From assembly GCA_016783505.1 (NCBI GenBank), contig JADHWK010000031.1, positions 1 through 28,560 of the forward strand: 28,560 bases of DNA, written 5' to 3'. The position numbers were made by a program, and so were the translations under genes. Under the pieces are notes generated by a model. The model was not told the origin of the DNA. It did no database searches and saw only the letters and a list, made by a program, of their open reading frames with translations. Source of the DNA: Candidatus Zhuqueibacterota bacterium. Its GTDB lineage: Bacteria; BS750m-G25. Positions 7,664 through 13,342 of this stretch are shown here, piece after piece. Each line of letters starts with the position of its first letter. Within the stretch, counting starts at the first letter, position 1.

Positions 7664-9088
7664 TCAGGTTAAATTAAAACACACAAATTTTATCTCCGTC
7701 ATCTCTTCAATGGCATATTTTAACCCCTCCCGGCCCATGCCGCTCAGCTTCACCCCCCCGTAGGGCATGTGGTCTACCCGGTAGGTGGGGTAATCGTTGA
7801 TGATCACCCCGCCAACGTTCAGCCTTTTCACCGCCTTGAAGGCTTTGGAAATATCCTTGGTGTAGATCCCTGCCTGCAGTCCGTAGACCGAGGCATCCAC
7901 CTGGTCTAAGGCATCGTCGAAGTCGGTGAAGGGAATGATGGAAACAATGGGGGCGAACACCTCCACACACATGATCTTCATGTCCGGTTTTACGTGAGTC
8001 ACTACCGTGGGTTCAAAGATCGTCCCCTTCCTTTTCCCCCCAACCAGTATTTCAGCACCCTGATTAAGGGCTTCTCTTAACCAGTCCTCGGCCCGCTTGG
8101 CCTCCCCCTCGTCAATCATAGGCCCCACGTCGGTATCCTTCTCGAGGGGATCACCCACCTTGAGGCCTTTAACACCCTTGATAAATTTATCGGTGAACTC
8201 TTTTGCAATCTTTTGGTGAACGTAGATCCGCTGGATGGAGATACAGACCTGACCGGCGTTGGCGAAGGCTCCCACTAAAAGCCTGGGGATGACCCCTGTG
8301 GGGTCGGTCCCCTCGTCCAAGATGACGGCCGAATTGGACCCCAACTCCAGCGTTATCTTTTTCATCCCGACCCGGTCCCGGATGGCGGCCCCCACCGGGG
8401 GGCTACCGGTAAATGTGATCATTCGGGGCCGGGGGTCGGTCACCAGCCACTCGCCGACGGTGCTTCCTGGACCCATCACGATATTCAGGGCGCCTGGGGG
8501 GAGTCCGGCGCTCATGAGGATTTCCCCCAATTTTAGCGAGCTTAACGGGGTGGCCGAAGCCGGTTTTAACACCACCGTATTCCCAGCTGCTAGGGCCGGG
8601 GCCACCTTGTGAGCCACCAGGTTTAAGGGAAAATTGAAGGGGGTGATGGCACCGATCACCCCCAACGGGAACCGCAGATAAAACCCCACCCGACCCACGC
8701 CAGTGGGGGAAGCATCCATGGGGATGGTTTCCCCATATATTTGCTTGGCTTCCTCAGCGGCGAAGCGGAAGGTCTCAGCGGCCCGGGCCACCTCACCCGA
8801 GGCGAACTTCCACGCCTTGGCCGACTCGGAAGCTATAGTTTCGGCCAACTCTTTCGCCTTCTCTTTAATAAGCTGTGAGGTCTTCAATAAGATGTCAGAC
8901 CGCTGATGGGCGGGTATTTCCGCCATCACCCCAAATGCCTTCTGGGCGCTTTCAATAGCCCGATCAACGTCTGCCTTACTAGCCTCAGGCACGGTTCCAA
9001 TAAGGTCGTCGTTATTTGGATTTCGCACGGGAAAGAACCTGTCCCCTTCCAGCCATTCACCGTTTATTAACATCAAATATTTCTTCAT
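7664..9088 (-). CDS. NAD(P)-dependent aldehyde dehydrogenase
   Basis: Aldehyde dehydrogenase superfamily, 474 aa, the usual length. It oxidises an aldehyde to the acid in the cytoplasm. In the 475-aa frame counted from 9091, the Asn of PFNFPLN is residue 153. The cofactor-binding Lys176 is in VVLKPASATP, and FTGSPPVG (227-234) is the Rossmann glycine loop. Glu249 in TLELGSNS is the general base, and Cys283 in GQVCISIQR is the nucleophile. The C-terminal NDYPTYRVDHMPYGGVKLSGMGREG block is intact. The GQVCISIQRIYVH context resembles lactaldehyde/phosphonoacetaldehyde-type or GapN-like subgroups, but the substrate cannot be set. Of two adjacent ATG codons (9091, 9088) I prefer the second because a GGGAGG site sits about 6 bases before it. 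It has its own upstream intergenic region rich in repeats and no obvious operon partner. Confidence 0.95.
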   Translation of the reverse strand: MKKYLMLINGEWLEGDRFFPVRNPNNDDLIGTVPEASKADVDRAIESAQKAFGVMAEIPAHQRSDILLKTSQLIKEKAKELAETIASESAKAWKFASGEVARAAETFRFAAEEAKQIYGETIPMDASPTGVGRVGFYLRFPLGVIGAITPFNFPLNLVAHKVAPALAAGNTVVLKPASATPLSSLKLGEILMSAGLPPGALNIVMGPGSTVGEWLVTDPRPRMITFTGSPPVGAAIRDRVGMKKITLELGSNSAVILDEGTDPTGVIPRLLVGAFANAGQVCISIQRIYVHQKIAKEFTDKFIKGVKGLKVGDPLEKDTDVGPMIDEGEAKRAEDWLREALNQGAEILVGGKRKGTIFEPTVVTHVKPDMKIMCVEVFAPIVSIIPFTDFDDALDQVDASVYGLQAGIYTKDISKAFKAVKRLNVGGVIINDYPTYRVDHMPYGGVKLSGMGREGLKYAIEEMTEIKFVCFNLT

Positions 9089-9125
9089 CATCGCCCTCCC
9101 TAAGGTTTTCTATTACTTCGCTACT

Positions 9126-9207
9126 TGTCATTCTGACCCGGATTCATCAGGGGAAGAATCTCTTTTTCTTCCTAAGATCATATCAAATGAGATTCTTCAA
9201 AATGACA
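9126..9207. repeat. TGTCATTCTGA-type hairpin element
   Basis: An 82-bp imperfect palindrome. TGTCATT (9126-9132) pairs with AATGACA (9201-9207). GAAGAATCTC (9153-9162) pairs perfectly with GAGATTCTTC (9189-9198). The centre is AT-rich. A related copy with TCATCCTGA and GAAGAATTTC is near 16629-16686. The layout resembles REP/MITE-type repeats that are frequent in FCB-group genomes. Confidence 0.6.
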
Positions 9208-9523
9208 TTATTGGGAAGTATCATTCTGAGCTGAAGTCAATTTTATGATATTACGAGACGTATAGGAACTTAGACCCTTCGGGGCTACTTATCAACCCAG
9301 AGGTTTGGGGAATTTCTGAGATGTTCGGCTACGGCAAACGATTGCGGTTGCGAGGCTCGAATCGTTATTCGTGGTATGGTTGCGGTTAATGTCTAATCCC
9401 CCTTATTTTCTTGATTGACCTGTTAAATGTCGATACGATAACCGAAAACCGCATGACGATATCCCGTCCCGAAGTTTCGGGATCGGGACAACTGATAACC
9501 GCTTAACGTAACCTACTATTTTT

Positions 9524-9552
9524 GAAGTCAATTATTAGAAATTCCGAGACGT
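9524..9552 (+). repeat. Dispersed 24-bp repeat, copy A (with degenerate neighbour at 9233-9261)
   Basis: The sequence from 9529 reads CAATTATTAGAAATTCCGAG then ACGT. It matches copy B at 21441-21464 with one difference. The same block preceded by GAAGT is found in degenerate form at 9233-9261 (5 mismatches in 29), and part of it in the opposite orientation at 1414-1431. This copy ends directly at the gltX stop codon. Confidence 0.6.
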
Positions 9553-11001
9553 TTAGTTAGAACGGGATAGATAATCAAGGGCCTTCCTTAATCTCCGCAC
9601 CACCCGGTCTTTTCCCAGAACGACCATTACCTCAAAAATCCCGGGGCTGGCCCCCCGCCCGGTCAGGGCTATTCTGGCAGGATGGATGATGGCTGCCGCT
9701 TTCACCCCCATTCCCTCCGCCAGACCCCGGATGACCGTTTCGATCCCCCCCTCGTCAAATGGATCAATCTTCTCCAATGCCTCGACCAGCAGGGAAAACC
9801 ACCGGGTCAGGTGAGGGACTCCCCAGAACTTACGGACTGCTTTGGGATCATAAGTGGTGGGATCTTTGAAAAAGTAGGTCCCCGCTTCTACAAATTCTGG
9901 TGTTTTTTTTACCCGATTCTTCAGGAGCTCTACCACCTTTTTTACATATTCCATCTCCGATTTAGATGACTCCTGAATGCCCCACTCTTTCAAATAAGGA
10001 TAAAGATCCTGGACAAGGTCTTCTTCCGATTTCCGCCGCAGGTAGATGCCGTTCATCCATTCCAGCTTCTGCTCGTCGAAGATGGCATTGCTGGGTGAGA
10101 TCCCGGACAGGTCGAATGCGGAGATGAGCTCACTTAAGGTCATCACCTCACGGTCGTCCCCCGGAGACCAGCCCAGCAGCGCCAGGTAGTTGCGTACCGT
10201 TTCCGGGAAATAGCCCTGCTGCCGGTATTCCTCAAGGGAGGTGGCTCCGTGGCGCTTGGACAGTCGTTTCCGGTCGGGACCCAGAATCAGGGGCAAGTGG
10301 GCAAAGAACGGGGGCTCCCATCCAAAAGCCCGGTAGAGCAATAGCTGTTTGGGGGTATTGGTTATATGGTCAGCCCCCCGGATGACGTGGGTAATACCCA
10401 TATCGTGATCATCCACCACCACGGTGAGGTTGTAGGTAGGTTGCCCGTTCCGCCTGATAAGAATAAAATCATCTATCTCGGTGCCATCCACGGTGATCTT
10501 ATTGAATACCCCATCCTTATATGATACTTCTCCCTCAAGGACCTGAAAGCGGATAACCGAGGGCCGTCCTTCCTGTAAATATTTAGCCCTGAGTTCAGGG
10601 CTAAGGTGTCGGCAAGTCCCGTCGTAGCGGTAGTCCTTTTTCTCCCTTACGGCAACCCGGCGCTTCTGCTCTAGTAGTTCGGGAGAACAAAAACAGTGGT
10701 AAGCCCGGCCTGATTTCACCAGCCTGTCCACTGCCTTTTGATGGAGGGAGATCCTCCGGGATTGAAACAGGGGCTCTTCTTCCCAGTCCAATCCCAGCCA
10801 CCGCAGACCACCCAGGATCCCCGCCACCATTTCGGGGCTGGAGCGGGCTAGGTCGGTGTCCTCTATCCGGAGGAGAAATTTACCCCCCATCTTACGGGCA
10901 TAGATCCAGTTGAATAGGGCCGTGCGGGCACCCCCGATGTGCAGGTGCCCGGTGGGACTGGGGGCAAAACGCACCCTCACTTTGTTGATCTCTTCAGTCA
11001 C
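9553..11001 (-). CDS. gltX: Glutamyl-tRNA synthetase
   Basis: Glutamate-tRNA ligase, class I, 482 aa, complete. It charges tRNA-Glu in the cytoplasm. The HIGH-type motif is HLHIGG (residues 19-24) after RFAPSPTG, and the KMSKS-type motif is KRLSKR (245-250) in GPDRKRLSKRHGA. A zinc-binding CxC (103, 105) with YxxxC ending at Cys130 is present, as in bacterial GluRS. The helical anticodon-binding domain fills the C-terminal third. The start is GTG at 11001, supported by a GAGGT site 8 bases upstream. Since glnS is also present, this enzyme is probably discriminating (inference). The stop codon directly abuts a dispersed repeat, and no T-run terminator is seen downstream. Confidence 0.97.
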   Translation of the reverse strand: MTEEINKVRVRFAPSPTGHLHIGGARTALFNWIYARKMGGKFLLRIEDTDLARSSPEMVAGILGGLRWLGLDWEEEPLFQSRRISLHQKAVDRLVKSGRAYHCFCSPELLEQKRRVAVREKKDYRYDGTCRHLSPELRAKYLQEGRPSVIRFQVLEGEVSYKDGVFNKITVDGTEIDDFILIRRNGQPTYNLTVVVDDHDMGITHVIRGADHITNTPKQLLLYRAFGWEPPFFAHLPLILGPDRKRLSKRHGATSLEEYRQQGYFPETVRNYLALLGWSPGDDREVMTLSELISAFDLSGISPSNAIFDEQKLEWMNGIYLRRKSEEDLVQDLYPYLKEWGIQESSKSEMEYVKKVVELLKNRVKKTPEFVEAGTYFFKDPTTYDPKAVRKFWGVPHLTRWFSLLVEALEKIDPFDEGGIETVIRGLAEGMGVKAAAIIHPARIALTGRGASPGIFEVMVVLGKDRVVRRLRKALDYLSRSN

Positions 11002-11111
11002 AATGTATTACCTCGGATTTTATAAAAAATTTTTTTCAAAAAATTGGCGTGATGGGAGAATGGGATGATGCTATACAAGTGAAATTGTTCCCCCAGGATC
11101 CCAAGAATTGG

Positions 11112-11486
11112 TCAGTCGGCGACCTGACTGATGCCTGACCGATCAGAGTCTGTGGGCGGTTCCTGGGTTGCTCCAAGGGCAACCTCTACACCACCGGCCC
11201 AACCGGCGATGAGGTTATACACCCAAAGGCCCATTGCAGTTAGAAGCGTTCCCCCCACCGACCACATGAGGGCTGAAAGAAGACCCACTGCCAAAACGCC
11301 CAACCCTTTTAAGGCTCCCAATCCCTCCCCCAGCCCTTCCCCGACCACCGTTTCCGACAACCGCCCCATCAATCCAATGAGAACCCAGCCGTAGAACAAT
11401 CCCACTAAAAACCCCAGGACGAGGAACACCACAAAGAGAATTCTAACCGCCGACCAGATGTTCACACACTTCAGCTCGTATTTCAT
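11112..11486 (-). CDS. DUF3566-like small membrane protein
   Basis: This is a 124-aa predicted inner-membrane protein with two long hydrophobic helices (about residues 13-40 and 62-95) joined by a Gly/Leu-rich linker with GEGLGEGLGALKGLG. The N-terminal LKCVNIWSAVRILFV and the end of the second helix, LWVYNLIAGWAGGVEVAL, match the pattern of DUF3566-type proteins (YNLxAxxxGGVEV). The tail (from about residue 108) is polar. The start ATG at 11486 follows GGGAG with 7-base spacing. It lies upstream of gltX (110-bp gap) and downstream of a terminator-like hairpin, so it may be the first gene of its own unit. No function is established for the family to my knowledge. Confidence 0.75.
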   Translation of the reverse strand: MKYELKCVNIWSAVRILFVVFLVLGFLVGLFYGWVLIGLMGRLSETVVGEGLGEGLGALKGLGVLAVGLLSALMWSVGGTLLTAMGLWVYNLIAGWAGGVEVALGATQEPPTDSDRSGISQVAD

Positions 11487-11547
11487 TTTATTGCTCCCAT
11501 TAAAGTATTGTTAAAGATAAGAAGAATTTTGGTAAAAATCAACACAA

Positions 11548-11601
11548 AAGCCCCCTTTCAAGGTCGTGCCTGAAAAAGCACAACCATTGCCAGGGGGCTT
11601 T
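11548..11601 (-). terminator. Terminator-like hairpin after the small-gene operon
   Basis: On the minus strand AAAGCCCCCT pairs with AGGGGGCTTT, followed by TTGTGTTGATTTTT. The loop holds a second stem (GGTTGTGC with GCACGACC, one mismatch). It lies just 3' of the 11654-11857 gene. The large branched loop is unusual for a simple intrinsic terminator. Confidence 0.6.
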
Positions 11602-11653
11602 CGGGAGGGTGAGAGGGTAAATAATAATGGGGGCCGGTTATCGGGTCCCAGGT

Positions 11654-11857
11654 TTACAAACCCTCATGGGGTGAAATCCCGGTTTGTCTTCCCATCACCA
11701 AATTTAGATAAATGTCCCATTCTCGAAAGGCAATGACCCGGTTCCAAAAACCCACATCAATGGTGTTTTGATAGATGGGTTGCCCTTCCTTCTCCTCATC
11801 ATCCCCTATCACCTTAGGGGAAAGGACAGTAGTTTTGGGTATACGTAAATAGGCCAT
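11654..11857 (-). CDS. Small hypothetical protein (67 aa)
   Basis: This is a short ORF with good signals: an AGGGGA site about 6 bases before the ATG at 11857, and only 9 bp between it and the stop of the preceding gene. It is therefore very likely translated as the last gene of the receiver-led operon. The protein is soluble and mixed in charge, with aromatic residues in VGFWNRVIAFREWDIYLNL and no signal peptide, transmembrane segment or Cys. I do not recognise a family. A terminator-like hairpin follows about 50 bp downstream. Confidence 0.65.
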   Translation of the reverse strand: MAYLRIPKTTVLSPKVIGDDEEKEGQPIYQNTIDVGFWNRVIAFREWDIYLNLVMGRQTGISPHEGL

Positions 11858-11866
11858 GTTTGTCCC

Positions 11867-12232
11867 CTATTCAAATATTTTACACACCGGACACCGCCAA
11901 TTGAAGTTGGGGGGGCGTTGGGGATGGGATCCGTTTTCTAAATGCCGGCTTCCCGCAAAGTGATGGTAAAGGCTGCACTCCCGCAAAAATGCGCCTTCCG
12001 GTGAGGCACAGAAATCAAATTTAAAAAAATGGTATTTTCCAATCCAAGTTTTCAACGCCTTAGCTAAGTTCCTATCAGCGCGGCCAACGTATTTGGGACT
12101 GGAATAGATCCCATTAAACAGGAGGAAAATACCAGGCGGCTTTGGTAAAACCACCGCCTCGATGATGTCCTTCTTCAGGGGAAACGGTCCTTGCATCTCG
12201 CCCACCCTCTTTTCTTGTATGGGGTCTGCCAT
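11867..12232 (-). CDS. GIY-YIG-fold-like small protein with C-terminal CPxC
   Basis: This is a 121-aa protein. Residues 33-52 read as a GIY-YIG-like core: PGIFLLFNGIY, then PKYVGRADRNLAKAL, where GIY-YIG nucleases have 'GIYxI...YIGxS.nLxxRL'. A later block AFLRECSLYHHFAG places a Glu where the catalytic Glu of the fold is expected. The C-terminus HPQRPP...WRCPVC suggests a half zinc site with His and Cys ligands. I recall small uncharacterised proteins with this layout in bacteria and archaea. The first motif is poorly conserved, so nuclease activity is uncertain. It lies between an unknown 78-aa gene (70-bp gap) and a 67-aa gene (9-bp gap), all downstream of a receiver-domain gene. The upstream start region contains no strong Shine-Dalgarno. 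Confidence 0.65.
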   Translation of the reverse strand: MADPIQEKRVGEMQGPFPLKKDIIEAVVLPKPPGIFLLFNGIYSSPKYVGRADRNLAKALKTWIGKYHFFKFDFCASPEGAFLRECSLYHHFAGSRHLENGSHPQRPPNFNWRCPVCKIFE

Positions 12233-12302
12233 ACGATCTTTACAATAAGAACTAGGAGATTAAAACTCAACAAAGAATCCATTAGCTTTGTTTTACGTCC
12301 AA

Positions 12303-12539
12303 TCAATTATTAATTTCTTCAACGATACGCTGAAATTCTTCGGGGGACTCTCCCCACTGATTGACAATAATCTGCTTTACTTTCTCAAACGACATCCCTT
12401 CCAATTTTAACATATCCCCGATGATTCTCTTCAACGCTGGTTCTTTCCAATACTTATGACAAATCTTTACGGTATCATATCTTTTCTTAAAATTCATATT
12501 TTCAATACGCTGAAAATTTTCTTCGTCTTTTGTACTCAT
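12303..12539 (-). CDS. Small hypothetical protein (78 aa)
   Basis: This 78-codon ORF lies 51 bp after the receiver gene and 70 bp before the GIY-YIG-like gene, on the same strand. The product is small, charged and predicted helical (DEENFQRIENMNFKKRYDT, and a C-terminal EEFQRIVEEINN). There is no membrane segment. Cys27 is the only cysteine. The ribosome site is weak (TGGA before the ATG). I do not recognise a family; position and spacing are the main reasons to accept it. Confidence 0.55.
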   Translation of the reverse strand: MSTKDEENFQRIENMNFKKRYDTVKICHKYWKEPALKRIIGDMLKLEGMSFEKVKQIIVNQWGESPEEFQRIVEEINN

Positions 12540-12590
12540 GTTCCATCATCGCCCTATTTGTAGGTTTTACTTAATCTTAAAAAAACAGGA

Positions 12591-12968
12591 TCAATTACAA
12601 ACCCTAAAGATGGTCGGCATCAGTTCCACATCCAAGGTTCGCTTCAGCACGTAGCCGTCGGCCCGGCTCCTCAGTGCCGCCTCCCGATATTCGTCCTGGT
12701 CGTGTACGGTCAAGATGATGACCTTAACCCCAGGGATCTCATCTTTCAAAATCCCTGCAGCCTGAATGCCGTTGATCCCGGGCATACTGACGTCCATCAG
12801 CACCAAGTCCGGCTTCAGCTCTCGGGCCAGGGCCAAAGCTGCCTGCCCGTTGTCCACCTCCGTCAGCGTAATGGGCCGGGGCAATTTGGCCATCAAGAAT
12901 CTCTTCAGGGTATGCCGAAAGCCGGTATGATCATCCACAATCAAAATCTTACAAATTTCCAAACCCAT
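12591..12968 (-). CDS. Stand-alone response-regulator receiver domain
   Basis: This 125-aa single-domain response regulator has a complete receiver (REC) domain and no output domain. The acidic pocket is Asp12-Asp13 (ILIVDDH), the phospho-acceptor is Asp59 (LVLMDVSMPG), the switch Thr is Thr87 (ILTVHD) and the conserved Lys is Lys109 (YVLKR). The sequence is closest in style to NarL/FixJ-type receivers, and it stops just after the last receiver helix. This may be loss of a DNA-binding domain or a CheY-like signalling role. The ATG at 12968 has a strong AAGGAGG site 7-8 bases upstream. A good promoter (TTGACT-17-TATATT) and tandem 22-bp repeats lie upstream. It heads an operon with three small genes. 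No kinase is nearby. Confidence 0.88.
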   Translation of the reverse strand: MGLEICKILIVDDHTGFRHTLKRFLMAKLPRPITLTEVDNGQAALALARELKPDLVLMDVSMPGINGIQAAGILKDEIPGVKVIILTVHDQDEYREAALRSRADGYVLKRTLDVELMPTIFRVCN

Positions 12969-12990
12969 GGACAGCCTCCTTTTTACCTAT

Positions 12991-13019
12991 AATATAAAAT
13001 TTATTTTCCAATTAGTCAA
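12991..13019 (-). promoter_or_regulatory. Sigma-70-type promoter for the receiver-led operon
   Basis: On the minus strand TTGACT (13019-13014) and TATATT (12996-12991) are separated by exactly 17 bases, 22 bases upstream of the start codon. The -35 box touches the proximal, degenerate copy of the 22-bp repeat. Confidence 0.7.
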
Positions 13020-13081
13020 TTCGTAGAAATACCTGTTTTGCATGTAAAAAACACCTAATTTGCCTGTTTAAAATACCTAAT
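13016..13081 (-). repeat. Tandem 22-bp repeats upstream of the receiver promoter
   Basis: Two adjacent 22-bp units (minus strand 13081-13060 and 13059-13038) follow the pattern ATTAGGTRTTTTWWACAKGC then AA, with 18 of 22 identical. A third, weaker unit (13037-13016) shares AGGTATTT and runs into the -35 box. A 22-bp period is about two helical turns, as in operator or iteron arrays. Confidence 0.6.
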
Positions 13082-13165
13082 ACCCTGTGTTTTTCTACTA
13101 ATGCACAAATGTTCATAAATAAAATCGAAGGGCTAAAAATTAACTGTCAAATAGAACCTTTAAAT

Positions 13166-13197
13166 AAAAAAAGCCAGCACCCAAATTGAATGCTGGC
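13166..13197 (-). terminator. Intrinsic terminator of the metalloprotease gene
   Basis: On the minus strand GCCAGCA and TGCTGGC form a perfect 7-bp stem followed by TTTTTTT. It lies about 145 bp past the stop of the metalloprotease gene. A second perfect hairpin, CTTCAAGGT-TGC-ACCTTGAAG (13208-13228), precedes it. Confidence 0.85.
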
Positions 13198-13342
13198 AAG
13201 TTTGTTACTTCAAGGTTGCACCTTGAAGCATTACATACACCTTCAGGTTATACTCTGCTATTTTTTTCGCTGAGTTCAATTAAAATTTGATTCTGCTGAT
13301 AATCTAAAGGTAAAGCTGTTCGCGTAAAATAGTAAAACAATT

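Larger units (their letters stand above)
9092..9552. other. 461-bp intergenic region packed with palindromes and repeats
   Basis: No credible gene lies between the aldehyde dehydrogenase start and the gltX stop. The stretch contains a TGTCATTCTGA-type hairpin (9126-9207), two copies of a dispersed repeat ending GAGACGT (9233-9261 degenerate, 9524-9552 better), and a perfect TCCCGAA-gt-TTCGGGA palindrome (9467-9482). A GCGGTT/AACCGC inverted pair is at 9382-9387 and 9447-9452. It looks like an accumulation of non-coding mobile or REP-type sequences. No convincing promoter was identified for the aldehyde dehydrogenase. Confidence 0.7.
12969..13342. other. 374-bp intergenic region: promoter, repeats and terminator
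   Basis: No gene is seen. From the receiver gene outward it holds the promoter, the tandem 22-bp repeats, an AT-rich stretch, the intrinsic terminator of the metalloprotease gene (13166-13197) and a perfect hairpin (13208-13228) directly before that terminator. Confidence 0.7.

Noticed and set aside
7707-7970. 87-codon minus-strand frame inside the aldehyde dehydrogenase gene
   Set aside because: It is a shifted reading of a conserved catalytic-domain region, rich in Arg/Gly/His, with no separate signals.
3053-11001. glnS and gltX proximity considered as a functional cluster
   Set aside because: They are about 5 kb apart with unrelated accessory genes and repeats between them, so no operon is implied.
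13016-13081. 22-bp tandem repeats considered as a replication origin (iterons)
   Set aside because: No replication initiator is adjacent, and the repeats end at a promoter, so an operator role is simpler.
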